A model generated the notes under the pieces. That model saw nothing but the letters and a program-made list of their open reading frames with translations, did not search any database and was not told the origin of the DNA. From Cupriavidus taiwanensis (GTDB taxonomy: Bacteria; Pseudomonadota; Gammaproteobacteria; Burkholderiales; Burkholderiaceae), in the NCBI RefSeq assembly GCF_900250075.1, contig NZ_LT977070.1, forward strand, positions 1,992,734 through 2,056,733: a stretch of DNA of 64,000 nt. Reading direction: 5' to 3'. The translations under genes were made by a program, and so were the position numbers. This document shows positions 37,874 to 46,588 of the stretch, piece after piece. Every line of letters starts with the position of its first letter. Within the stretch, counting starts at the first letter, position 1.

Positions 37874-38806
37874 CTAGGCGTAGCTCTCGAACTTCCCCGT
37901 CATGGCGGGTTCGCTCCAGCCAAGGCCCGGGTGGATGCGATGCCCCAGATCGTGCGCGGCGACCTCGACAGGCGGCACGGCATACCGCTCCGGCTGGCGC
38001 TCCGGCCGGACCGGTGCCTGCTGCGCCTCCAGTTCGAGACAGTGCTTGAAGTCGCTCGCCGCCAGGCGCGCGCCGATGAACTTGCCGAACGCATCGAGCT
38101 GGACTTGCGAGGTCATGCCGGCGCTGCCGCCGATGGCCGGACAGATGATCCACGTCGTTTCGCCGCGGGTGAACAGGTGCAGCCGCCTGGCCTGGTCCGC
38201 CGGCCGCAGCGCGTGCTCTTCGCCCGCGATGCCCTCCAGCGAGAACGCTTCGACGTATTCGTCGGTATGGCGGTGGCTCAGGCAGATGACCACCTTCGGC
38301 CGCCAGCGCTCGCAGGTGTTGGCGATGAAGCGGAAGCGTTCGCCCTGCCGGCACAACGTGACATAGCGCTTCTGCGGAATCAGTTCCGGCTGGCCGCGGA
38401 ACGCCTTGGACCACGTGGTTCTGCCGTCGACATGGGCGGGCAGCGGGAACAGGCTCAGCCTGAATTCCGCGCCCGCGGGCGAGTACAGGTGGCTCCAGTA
38501 GTAGTGTTCCCAGTCGTTGTCGCCGAGCCGCACCCCAAGCGCCTCGGCCCGCGCGGCGGCCATGATGCGCGCCACGCACTGGTGGCCGAACCACCTGGCC
38601 ATGTCTTGTCGATGTTGTTGGCGGTACACGGCGTCCCAGGCCGGTGGTGCCAGCTGCGGATTAAGCGGCGCGACGATAGGCTCCGACCACGCCGGGCTTC
38701 GGTCGCATATCCAGACCGCAGCCCTTGGATTGCCGCCCTCCATTCCGACGTAGGAGGCAAAATACCGGTCCAGTTCCTGACGCGTGAACATCCGTGAATG
38801 CTGCAT
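37874..38806 (-). CDS. Uncharacterised protein, paralogue A (possibly UDG-superfamily fold)
   Basis: A 310-residue cytosolic protein, clearly related to the gene at 42550-43371. Shared blocks: SYVGMEGGNPxAAVW near the N-terminus, ARIMAAARA, AEFxLSLFPLPA, WSKAFRGQPEL, PKVVICL-x-RH, and a C-terminal TTWxICP-x-G-GM. The early GGNP/WxCD loop and the late ICP/GGM loop recall uracil-DNA-glycosylase-type architecture, but no diagnostic catalytic motif is evident, so this is only a suggestion. Compared with paralogue B it carries a longer C-terminal tail of about 40 residues. It is isolated between a tRNA cluster and an AT-rich gap. Confidence 0.65.
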   Translation of the reverse strand: MQHSRMFTRQELDRYFASYVGMEGGNPRAAVWICDRSPAWSEPIVAPLNPQLAPPAWDAVYRQQHRQDMARWFGHQCVARIMAAARAEALGVRLGDNDWEHYYWSHLYSPAGAEFRLSLFPLPAHVDGRTTWSKAFRGQPELIPQKRYVTLCRQGERFRFIANTCERWRPKVVICLSHRHTDEYVEAFSLEGIAGEEHALRPADQARRLHLFTRGETTWIICPAIGGSAGMTSQVQLDAFGKFIGARLAASDFKHCLELEAQQAPVRPERQPERYAVPPVEVAAHDLGHRIHPGLGWSEPAMTGKFESYA

Positions 38807-39432
38807 TTTATCCCTTGCTGCTTAGTGGGACCCCCAGTATTTAATGCCGCAGCATGCCGCCGCCGCAACGGGCGTACGTACTGCCGTGGTCATAAGCAAA
38901 TTCTTTTTCAGGCAGGGAAATAGACGGACGGGCAATGCCCCTCCCCCGAGCGGCATGCATCCATCGGTTTTTTATAATGTCCTGAACTGCCCACTTGCGT
39001 GATGGGAACAGGCGTGTTCCGGCGCGCGGCCGCCGTGGCAGGCGGTCCGGTCGCGGGAATCTCGGGAGCCACTGCTGGCCCCGACCAGACGTATTACGTC
39101 CGTGCGGATTTAAACAGGCCGAAGCATATTCATTATTTTTCTTCCCCCAGAAAATACAAAAAATTACAAATGTTTCAAAACCTGGCCGAGGTGTCGCGCA
39201 CCGGGATAAACCACCCGTCGCTCACCAAACGCACCATGCCGGTGCCGGCTCGACTGATATTGGGCTCTACGGCCCTTTCTCGTTGAGATGATTTTATCCA
39301 ATGACCCTCGATATAGGAATTTCAATCTTCTAAGGTCTGAAATAAGCGATCTGCTGCGGCGCAATATATTTTGGGTGCGATTTTCCATCCCCTCGACGGA
39401 GGGGATAAAAAACAGCTGACGGATTAACGGAA
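38807..39432. other. 626-base region, partly AT-rich, without a convincing gene
   Basis: From about 39100 to 39410 the base composition drops to AT-rich, unlike the window average. It holds small open frames (for example 38995-39291) with no family resemblance. A perfect 8-bp stem ATCCCCTC-GACG-GAGGGGAT (39387-39406) is followed by A residues. Remnant of transferred DNA or a long regulatory region are both possible. Confidence 0.5.
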
Positions 39433-39450
39433 CCGGGCGGTGCCGCCCGG
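39433..39450 (-). terminator. Hairpin terminator of the outer membrane protein gene
   Basis: CCGGGCGG and CCGCCCGG around a tight turn, 7 bases past the stop of the beta-barrel gene; the minus strand continues TTCCGTT, a weak T-tail. Confidence 0.6.
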
Positions 39451-39457
39451 GTGCGGG

Positions 39458-40579
39458 TCAGAACCCGGAAAACCGGATGCCGATCGAGCCGTAACCGTAG
39501 TAGCGGTCCAGCTTGCCGGCAGTGGTCGCGTTGTAGAGGAACGGGATGGTGCCGACGAAGTTGTACAGGGAGGCCTGCCCGCGCAGGAACACCTCCACGT
39601 TCTTGGCCACCCCGTACGACAGTTCAAGCCCCAGCGTATGGTTGGACTTGATCGGCGCGTTGCCATAGGTCTCGGCGCGGCTGTCGACATTGCTGCGCAG
39701 CAGGTACTGGAACTGGTAGCCCAGGCGCGCCGCGAAGCGGTCGTATTTCCAGCGCCAGGATGCACCCAGGTTCAGGTAGCCGGCGGTGTAGTTGAAATCG
39801 TCGTTGAAATCCAGCCCGAACTGGCTGGCGTTGACGGAGAACGATGCCGACTGCAGGGTGACGTTGCCCACGTTGCAGGGCGCCGCCAGCTGGCCATTGG
39901 CGAGATTGTCCGAGCCGATGGCAACATTGAAATTGCAGTTGCCGCGCTGCAGCCGGGTATTGAGGCTGCCGACCGAAACGCGGCTGATGCCGAGCCCGAC
40001 AAAGCCGGTGAGCTGGTTGCGCTCGCTCAGCTCGCCGGAGAAGATCACGTCGGCCTGGGCCTGGACGTCATTGGCGTTGTTCACCGTGAGGCTGTTAAAC
40101 GTGGTGTTGCGGACCATCACCGGCGACGAGCGGTTCAGGCTGCCGGCGTGGTCGCCCCACAGCGAGAAACGCAGCATGATGCGATCGCGCGCGCCGGCCT
40201 CGGCCAGCGGGTCATAGTGCATCGCCACCATCCAGGTATCGATGTGGTTGCGGTCCTGCCCGTACTCGATGCCGCGGCGCCAGTAGGTGGCCGATCCCGA
40301 CCAGTGCGGCGAGAACTTGTAGCCCAGCATCAGCTTGCCGCCGCTGTAGTCGCCCGCGTTGTCCGACACCGGGCCCTGGCGCCCGCGCAGGTTGAACACA
40401 TCGACGCTGCGGTTGACCATGTCGTAGCTGGCCTCCACCCGCACCGAGCTGAACTCGCCGGTGGCGGGCTCGGCTTGCATGAACACATCGTCCGGGGCGG
40501 CGCTGGCGGTACCGACGGCACCCAGCCCCAGCATCAGGGCGCAGGCCTGGTCCAGCCGGCGCTTTCGAAGCAGCTGCAT
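39458..40579 (-). CDS. Outer membrane beta-barrel protein
   Basis: A 373-residue protein with a signal peptide (ALMLGLGAVGTASA, cleaved near residue 28) and then many alternating amphipathic strands rich in Tyr and Trp (VRVEASYDMVNRSVDVFNLR, LMLGYKFSPHWSGSATYWRR, YGSIGIRFSGF). It ends in Phe, the usual last residue of outer membrane barrels. I do not recognise a specific family; DUF-type porin-like proteins of betaproteobacteria are the closest style. ATG 40579 has GGAG 7 bases upstream. It lies downstream of a large lipoprotein gene in the same direction; the two may form one envelope unit. Confidence 0.75.
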   Translation of the reverse strand: MQLLRKRRLDQACALMLGLGAVGTASAAPDDVFMQAEPATGEFSSVRVEASYDMVNRSVDVFNLRGRQGPVSDNAGDYSGGKLMLGYKFSPHWSGSATYWRRGIEYGQDRNHIDTWMVAMHYDPLAEAGARDRIMLRFSLWGDHAGSLNRSSPVMVRNTTFNSLTVNNANDVQAQADVIFSGELSERNQLTGFVGLGISRVSVGSLNTRLQRGNCNFNVAIGSDNLANGQLAAPCNVGNVTLQSASFSVNASQFGLDFNDDFNYTAGYLNLGASWRWKYDRFAARLGYQFQYLLRSNVDSRAETYGNAPIKSNHTLGLELSYGVAKNVEVFLRGQASLYNFVGTIPFLYNATTAGKLDRYYGYGSIGIRFSGF

Positions 40580-40765
40580 AGGAAACTCCGAGGCCACTGG
40601 GCGAGCCTCATGCGCGGCGCGTTCCGCCGAAGCGGCCGGCGCAGACACAACATGACCCGGTCATCGTGGGTGCGACGCATGCCACATGCACCGCGCGTCC
40701 GGATGACCGGGAGCCTGGCCTTCCCCGTGCGGGCGGAAGGCCTTTGCTGCGGCGCTACGCGCCGG

Positions 40766-42475
40766 TCACGGGTTGAGCGTGACCGTGGTCTTGAGGCCGT
40801 CGCCGACCACCATCTCTGCGTCGGTCTTGACCAGCGCCGTCTTGGCGAAGGCGACGTCGTTGTTGACCAGCATGCCCACGCGCACGTCCCGGCCGGGGCG
40901 GCCGGTGGTGGTGGCGAAGGTCACCGGGAAGGTGCTGGTCGCCTTGGGGGTGAGCGCGTCGACCTGCGCCTGGCTGAGCGCGCCGGAAGAGCGCAGCTTG
41001 CCGAGGAAGGTGGTGAACGGCAGGTTGAGCGAGCCGCCGTTGGCGCTGGAGAACAGGCTGTCGGCAGCGGCGTTGGTCAGGCTTGCGGCAACCGACAGGT
41101 TGCCGCTGACACGGAACGAATACGCGGTGTTGGCCGGCACCACCGCGTCGACCAGTTGCGAGCCGTTGAAGGTCAGCGTGACGTTCTCGATGATGACATC
41201 GACCTGGTTGCCGTTATAGGTGTAGCTCAGCCCCGCGCGCACCTGCGTCGGCCCGCCGTTGAAGGCGTCGCCATTCTGCGCCACGCCGACCTGGATCGCA
41301 TTGAGCGAGCCGCCGGTGGCAGTGATGGTGTCGGTGATCGGCTGCGTCACACCGTTGATGGTCAGGTTCGACAGCACCAGCGAGTTCTTCAGCCGGACCG
41401 CATCGGCCACGCTGTTGATGGCGCCGGCGTCGACCACGCCGCCGAGATTCGCGGCGACCTGCTGGATCTGTGCGGCACTGCCGCTCGATACCGCGTCGCC
41501 GAGCTGCGCCAGCCCCGCCGCGTTCGCCGCGTTGGCCAGTGCGCCAGCCGGCACCGCCTGCACCAGCGCCGTGGTCGTGGCCGTCTGGGCGCTCTGCGTG
41601 ACGATGTTGATCGAACCGCCCTCGATCAGGGCCGACAGCGTTTCGGTGGGGCTGCTGCTGACGTCGATCGCTTCCAGCGCGGTGCTGACGCTATCCACTT
41701 CGCTGGCGATCACCGGCGCGGCCAGTGCGGCCACATTGGTGGCCACGGCGCCGATGTTCGACTGCAGGCTGGTGGGCAGCCCCGCTTGCGCGTTCTGCAC
41801 GGCGCTGGACACCACGCCCGCCACCAGCGCACCGCTGCTCAGATCCGCCGTGCCCGCCGCGCTTGCCACCGCGGTGGCAACCGCCTTCGACGCCGCCGCG
41901 GCCGAATCGGCCGGCGTCAGCGTGCCGCCCGCGCCCAGGCCCGTCAGGGTCTTGGAGACGTGGTCGACCAGTTGCTGCACCACGACCGCCGCGCGCAGCG
42001 CCTGTGCATCCTGCATCGGGTCAAGCGTGGCCAGGTCCTTGCCTGCCAGGCCCAGTCCCGTCGCCAGCGGCGCGACCTGGCCTGCGCCCAGCTGCACCGC
42101 CAGCGTGGTCAGCGGCGAGACCACCTGGGTCACGCCCTCCCGGTAATCGATCGCCGGGGCCTGCAGCACGCCGGCGAACGGCAGGTTGGTGCCGACATCG
42201 GTGCCGCCGGTCAGCTTCAGCGCGCTCTTGGTGCAGCCTGCCGGGAAGGTGAAGTCGCCGGTGGCATTGGTGACCGCGGTCTTGTTCTCGCAATCGAGGA
42301 AGGTCACGGTCGAGCCCGACAGGTAGAAGTCCACCGCCTTGCCGCTTACCGTGGCAGAGGGCTGGGACGGCTGGGAAGGCGCTGGCGAATCGTCGCCGCC
42401 GCCGCAAGCCACGAGCGTTGCCGCCGCGCCTGCCATGATGCCAAGCATGAAGATGTTCCGGGTTTTAGTTTGCAC
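40766..42475 (-). CDS. Large lipoprotein of unknown function
   Basis: A 569-residue protein with a lipobox LVAC at residues about 21-24 (MQTKTRNIFMLGIMAGAAAT then LVACGGGDD), so it should be lipid-anchored; the GGGDD after Cys fits outer-membrane sorting. Residues about 40-130 look like an Ig/carboxypeptidase-regulatory beta domain (SGKAVDFYLSGSTVTFLDC), the middle is Ala/Ser/Val-rich helical, and the C-terminal 170 residues are beta-rich (SYTYNGNQVDVIIENVTLTF). No enzyme motif is seen. It lies about 190 bases upstream of the beta-barrel gene and downstream of paralogue B. Confidence 0.75.
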   Translation of the reverse strand: MQTKTRNIFMLGIMAGAAATLVACGGGDDSPAPSQPSQPSATVSGKAVDFYLSGSTVTFLDCENKTAVTNATGDFTFPAGCTKSALKLTGGTDVGTNLPFAGVLQAPAIDYREGVTQVVSPLTTLAVQLGAGQVAPLATGLGLAGKDLATLDPMQDAQALRAAVVVQQLVDHVSKTLTGLGAGGTLTPADSAAAASKAVATAVASAAGTADLSSGALVAGVVSSAVQNAQAGLPTSLQSNIGAVATNVAALAAPVIASEVDSVSTALEAIDVSSSPTETLSALIEGGSINIVTQSAQTATTTALVQAVPAGALANAANAAGLAQLGDAVSSGSAAQIQQVAANLGGVVDAGAINSVADAVRLKNSLVLSNLTINGVTQPITDTITATGGSLNAIQVGVAQNGDAFNGGPTQVRAGLSYTYNGNQVDVIIENVTLTFNGSQLVDAVVPANTAYSFRVSGNLSVAASLTNAAADSLFSSANGGSLNLPFTTFLGKLRSSGALSQAQVDALTPKATSTFPVTFATTTGRPGRDVRVGMLVNNDVAFAKTALVKTDAEMVVGDGLKTTVTLNP

Positions 42476-42549
42476 GCTGCTCTCCTGAGATCAATACATC
42501 GCTACGACGAAACATGGTGAGGGCGTCCATGACGCTCGCTGGCGAGGGT

Positions 42550-43371
42550 TCATGGCTGGCTCACCGGCTCCTGCGCCATGCCGATGACGTGTCCGGAGAA
42601 ATCGTCCGGGCGCAGCCAGCGCGACAGGTACTGCCCCATCGCGTCGAGCAGCACGTCGGACATCATTCCCCCGGCTCCGGCCAGCGGCGGACAGATCAGC
42701 CACGTGGTGCCGTCGCGTTCCAGCACGCGCAGCGTCTTGGGCTGGTCGGCGGGCTGCAGCACGTGGTCGGTGGCGTGCGCCTGCGCCAGGCCGAAGGCCT
42801 GCGCGAAGTCGTCGGCATGGCGCTCGCCCAGGCATATCACCACCTTCGGCTTCCACAACCGGCGAATTCCGTCGATAAAGGCAAAGCGCCGGCCCGCGCG
42901 GCACAGGTCGAGATAGCGCTGCCGCGGAAACAGTTCCGGCTGGCCGCGGAACGCCTTCGACCACGGGATTTCTTCGGTCACCCGCGCCGGCAGCGGAAAC
43001 AGGCTGAGCTTGAACTCGGCGCCCTGCGGGCCGTACAGGTGATGGTCGAAGTAATGCTTCCAGTCCTGCTCGCCCATGGTGGTCTTGAACACCCTGGCGC
43101 GCGCGGCGGCCATGATGCGCGCGATCCTCTGGTGCGATTGCCAGCGCTCCATGTGGTGCCGGTACTTGTAGCGGTAGGCGGCATCCCAGGCGGTGGGCCG
43201 CGCATGCGGAACCAGCGGGCCCGCCAGCGGCGCCACGCCGGGCAGCGGAGAGCTGTCGCAGAACCAGACCGCAGCGCCTGGATTGCCGCCTTCCATCCCT
43301 ACGTACGACGCGAAATACGAATCCAGCTGTTCGCGCGTGAAGACCGTCAGTGGCTCTGTGTTCTTTCTCAT
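42550..43371 (-). CDS. Uncharacterised protein, paralogue B (possibly UDG-superfamily fold)
   Basis: A 273-residue paralogue of the gene at 37874-38806, roughly half identical by eye. It has SYVGMEGGNPGAAVWFCDSS, IARIMAAARARV, FKLSLFPLPA, WSKAFRGQPELFPRQRYLDL, PKVVICLGERHADDF and TTWLICPPLAGAGGMM. The start ATG 43371 gives MRKNTEPLTVFTREQLDSYF; the open frame extends to 43698 but the extra part is not shared with the paralogue. Function unknown. It precedes the lipoprotein/barrel pair. Confidence 0.65.
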   Translation of the reverse strand: MRKNTEPLTVFTREQLDSYFASYVGMEGGNPGAAVWFCDSSPLPGVAPLAGPLVPHARPTAWDAAYRYKYRHHMERWQSHQRIARIMAAARARVFKTTMGEQDWKHYFDHHLYGPQGAEFKLSLFPLPARVTEEIPWSKAFRGQPELFPRQRYLDLCRAGRRFAFIDGIRRLWKPKVVICLGERHADDFAQAFGLAQAHATDHVLQPADQPKTLRVLERDGTTWLICPPLAGAGGMMSDVLLDAMGQYLSRWLRPDDFSGHVIGMAQEPVSQP

Positions 43372-44013
43372 TCCTCTACCGCGGTGGAGTGAAGGATGCC
43401 CGGACGCTGCACCGCATCCGCCGTGCCGGTGCCTCGCACCAGGGCGGCGGTTCCGGACCCGCTCGTCATCGCTTTTTATTCTCACCCCCGCAGCGAGGGG
43501 TGCGCTGCCCTGTCGTTTCCCTCCTTGCGCGGGGTAACGCGCAAGCGCGAATGGCGGCATTTTCGCGCGCGAAAAAACGCGCGAAAGTGGATCACATCCG
43601 CCACGATTTGCGCCGCAGGCACCGGCGCGAGGCCGCTTCACACGCGTCCGGAGTTTCCCTTCCGATGAAGGGTACCGACGCTTTTGGCCGCATCGCACTA
43701 TTCGCTCCTGAAAACACGGAGCACGCCGGGGCCTTCAGCGCACCGGCAGAACGAGAGCGTTGCAGTTGCATGGACGGCCCTCACCGATGCGGCCCGTGGC
43801 AGGTCATGCGCTGACCGCCGCTACACCATGGAACCGCTGCCGCAAGGCAGCCCCGCACGACTCTGCTTGATCACGCCATGAGCATGCACAGTCAGATGCA
43901 TGCCATGCGACGAGCCTGGCCGCCACTTCGCGCGGACCGGGAGTTCGGAGGAGACAACAAGGGCGTGGGCACTCGCATGGGCGCCCATTACTCAACGCTT
44001 CTGGGAGAAGCAA
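43372..44013. other. 642-base region upstream of the exopolysaccharide genes
   Basis: No convincing gene. It contains the stem at 43561-43586 and probably promoters for paralogue B (reverse) and the sugar transferase (forward). Several short frames cross it without conserved features. Confidence 0.5.
43561..43586. promoter_or_regulatory. Inverted repeat TTTCGCGCG-N8-CGCGCGAAA
   Basis: Perfect 9-bp arms (43561-43569, 43578-43586) around an A-rich loop, about 430 bases before the sugar-transferase start. It could be an operator or a transcript stem. Confidence 0.4.
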
Positions 44014-45411
44014 TTGGGTATCTATCGCGATATGTTTGCCAGGCACCACGATCAGCTCGCGCTGATGGCTCGCCTGCTCGACGCCGGCGCCATCTGGGTG
44101 GCGGCAATCCTGGCCAGTGAAGTGCGGTTCGACACCGCGCAGGCCCCCATCCACCAGTTCATCCAGTACTTTGCCTGTGCCATTGCCTTCATCGTGCTGC
44201 CAGGCTTCGACGTGTACACGTCGTGGCGCGGACGCAGCCTGTTCTCGCTCGCCGCGCGGCTGCTGTCGGCTTGGAGCCTGGTCTGGCTGGTGAGCCTGCT
44301 GCTGACCTACCTGCTGCACCAGACCGACTCGCTGTCGCGCCTGTGGATGGTGTACTGGTACCTGTTCGCGCTGGCGGCACTGGTGGCGCTGCGCGTGGTC
44401 AGCCGGGCCGTGCTCAACCTGCTGCGCGTTGCCGGCGCCAACAACAAGCGCGTCGTCATCGTCGGCTTCGGCCGCACCGGCCAGGAGATGTACCGCCGCG
44501 CCACTGCCAGCCACACCACCGGCTACAAGATCAGCGGCATCTATGCCGCCGAAGGCGAGCCCACGCCGGAAGGACGCCGCCGCATCAACGACAGCGCCGA
44601 CATCGCCGCGTTCGCGCGCGAGCACGGCATTGCCGAGATCTGGCTGACGCTGCCGATGAGCGAGCACCGGCTGATGCAGGAGATCGCCTTCTCGCTGCGC
44701 AATGATTTCATCGACATCAAGTGGATGCCGAGCGTGCTCGACTTCGACCTGCTCAACCACAACGTCGGCAACTTCCTCGGCATGCCCGCCGTGGAGATGA
44801 ACAAGCCGCCTTCGCTGGGGGTGCGCGGCACCATCAAGGCCCTCTTCGACCGCACCTTCGCCGCGCTGGTGCTGGTGGCGCTGTCGCCGCTGTTCCTGCT
44901 GATCGCGGTGCTGATCAAGCGCGACTCGCCCGGGCCGGTGTTCTTCAAGCAGGAACGGCTGGGCCTGGACGGGCGCGTCATCCACGTCTACAAGTTCCGC
45001 AGCATGAAGGTGCATGCCGAGCACGGCGTGGTCACGCAGGCCACCAAGGGCGACAGCCGCATCACGCCGATCGGCGCCTTCCTGCGCCGCACCAGCCTGG
45101 ACGAGCTGCCGCAGTTCATCAACGTGCTGAAGGGCGAGATGAGCGTGGTGGGCCCGCGCCCGCATGCGATGGCGCACAACAACATGTACAAGGAGCAGCT
45201 CGACTTCTACATGCTGCGCCACCGCGTCAAGCCGGGCATCACCGGGTGGGCGCAGATCAACGGCTACCGCGGCGAGACCGACACCCTGGACAAGATGGCC
45301 AAGCGGGTCGAGCACGACATCTTCTACATCCGCAACTGGTCGTTCTGGCTCGACCTGCGCATCATTTTCTGGACCGCCTTCCGCGGCTGGATGGGCAGCA
45401 ACGCCTACTGA
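44014..45411 (+). CDS. Polyisoprenyl-phosphate hexose-1-phosphate transferase (WcaJ/EpsB-type)
   Basis: A 465-residue membrane enzyme that starts polymer synthesis by placing a hexose-1-phosphate on undecaprenyl phosphate. There are four N-terminal membrane segments, a soluble CoA-binding-like domain (NKRVVIVGFGRTGQEMYRRA), a fifth segment (RTFAALVLVALSPLFLLIAV), and the C-terminal transferase domain with KFRSMK, TSLDELPQFINVLKGEMSVV, GPRP and KPGITGWAQINGYRG. TTG 44014 is preferred because GGGAG is 6 bases upstream; ATG 44032 is the alternative. The GT gene follows by 44 bases. Confidence 0.9.
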   Translation: MGIYRDMFARHHDQLALMARLLDAGAIWVAAILASEVRFDTAQAPIHQFIQYFACAIAFIVLPGFDVYTSWRGRSLFSLAARLLSAWSLVWLVSLLLTYLLHQTDSLSRLWMVYWYLFALAALVALRVVSRAVLNLLRVAGANNKRVVIVGFGRTGQEMYRRATASHTTGYKISGIYAAEGEPTPEGRRRINDSADIAAFAREHGIAEIWLTLPMSEHRLMQEIAFSLRNDFIDIKWMPSVLDFDLLNHNVGNFLGMPAVEMNKPPSLGVRGTIKALFDRTFAALVLVALSPLFLLIAVLIKRDSPGPVFFKQERLGLDGRVIHVYKFRSMKVHAEHGVVTQATKGDSRITPIGAFLRRTSLDELPQFINVLKGEMSVVGPRPHAMAHNNMYKEQLDFYMLRHRVKPGITGWAQINGYRGETDTLDKMAKRVEHDIFYIRNWSFWLDLRIIFWTAFRGWMGSNAY

Positions 45412-45455
45412 GCCACAGCCATCCGCTTCCCGTGACGCCATCTAACCGCAAGCCA

Positions 45456-46568
45456 ATGATCAAAGTCCTGCATGTCACAGAGTGCCTGGGAGGTGTCGAG
45501 ACCTACCTGCACCTGCTGGCCTCCCATATCAACGACGAGCGCATCAGCTTCCACTTCGCGCTGCCGAAGCAATGCTCGGTGTCGGCGGTTGCCGATGCCC
45601 GCAATTTCGGCGTCAGCTACCTGCCGATTCCGCGCAAGCTCGATCCGCTGAACGACCTGAAGGCGGCACTGAACCTGCGCGCGCTGGTAAAGCGCGTGGC
45701 GCCGCAGATCGTCCACCTGCACAGCTCCAAGGCGGGGCTGGTGGGACGGCTGGCCTGCATCGGCCTGGACGTGCGCGTGGTCTACACCCCGCATGCCTAC
45801 TATTACCTGGGCCTGCGCGGCATCAAGCGGCGCGTGTTCCTGATGGCTGAGCGCTTCCTGCACCGGCTCACCGACGCGGTGCTGGCAACCTCGCCGTCGG
45901 AACGCGACCGCGCCATCCATGAGGTGGGCCTGCCGCGCGAGCGCGCGCATTCCATCCTGAATGCCGTCGAGCCCCGCTCCGTGCCGGTGGAACGGCAGCT
46001 GGGCGCCGGCGTCAAGCGCGTGATCATGGTGGCGCGGATCAGCCCGCAGAAGAACATCCCCATGTTCCTGGACGTGGCAAAGCTGTTCCAGGGCCGTCCC
46101 GACATCGAGTTCATGCTGGTTGGCTACGGCCATTATGAGAACGACCGCGCCACGCTCGATGCCATGCTGGAGGAACGCGGGCTGGTCGAGGGCAAGGACA
46201 TTACCGCGATCGCTTGGATGAGCCGCTCCGAGCTGCTGGAACTGCTGGCGCATGCCGCGGTGGTGGTGCTGACCTCGCACTACGAGAGCTTCGGCTACGT
46301 GCTGGCGGAAGCCAATGCGCTGGCGATCCCGGTGGTCGGCACCGACGTCGACGGCATCAAGGACATCATCGTCGATGGCAGCAACGGCTTTATCGTGCCG
46401 GTGGACGACGCCGCTTCGATGGCGAGTTCGATCGAAGCCATCGTCGGCGATGCCACGCTGTGGCAAACCATGTCCGAGCAAGCGGTGACGCGCGCCAAGT
46501 CCGAGTTCAACATCGTGACCCAGGCCAGGAAGTTCGAGTCCTTCTACTCACGCGCGCTGCTTGCCTAG
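45456..46568 (+). CDS. GT4-family glycosyltransferase
   Basis: A 370-residue GT-B glycosyltransferase: N-terminal VLHVTECLGGVETYLHLLAS, HSSKAGLVGRLA, and the C-terminal donor-binding ARISPQKNIPMFLDVA with SHYESFGYVLAEANALAIPV (E-x7-E motif) and GTDVDGIKDI. It should add a sugar to the lipid-linked acceptor on the cytosolic face. It is the only glycosyltransferase in the locus apart from the initiating enzyme. It ends 20 bases from the convergent glycoside hydrolase. Confidence 0.9.
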   Translation: MIKVLHVTECLGGVETYLHLLASHINDERISFHFALPKQCSVSAVADARNFGVSYLPIPRKLDPLNDLKAALNLRALVKRVAPQIVHLHSSKAGLVGRLACIGLDVRVVYTPHAYYYLGLRGIKRRVFLMAERFLHRLTDAVLATSPSERDRAIHEVGLPRERAHSILNAVEPRSVPVERQLGAGVKRVIMVARISPQKNIPMFLDVAKLFQGRPDIEFMLVGYGHYENDRATLDAMLEERGLVEGKDITAIAWMSRSELLELLAHAAVVVLTSHYESFGYVLAEANALAIPVVGTDVDGIKDIIVDGSNGFIVPVDDAASMASSIEAIVGDATLWQTMSEQAVTRAKSEFNIVTQARKFESFYSRALLA

Positions 46569-46588
46569 CACCGCGCCGACGGCGCTGG

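Noticed and set aside
38995..39291. Small open frames in the AT-rich gap
   Set aside because: No ribosome site, no family similarity, and both overlapping frames are equally open.
39440..42520. A 1,026-codon plus-strand open frame
   Set aside because: Antisense across two genes with good signal peptides; no conserved sequence of its own.
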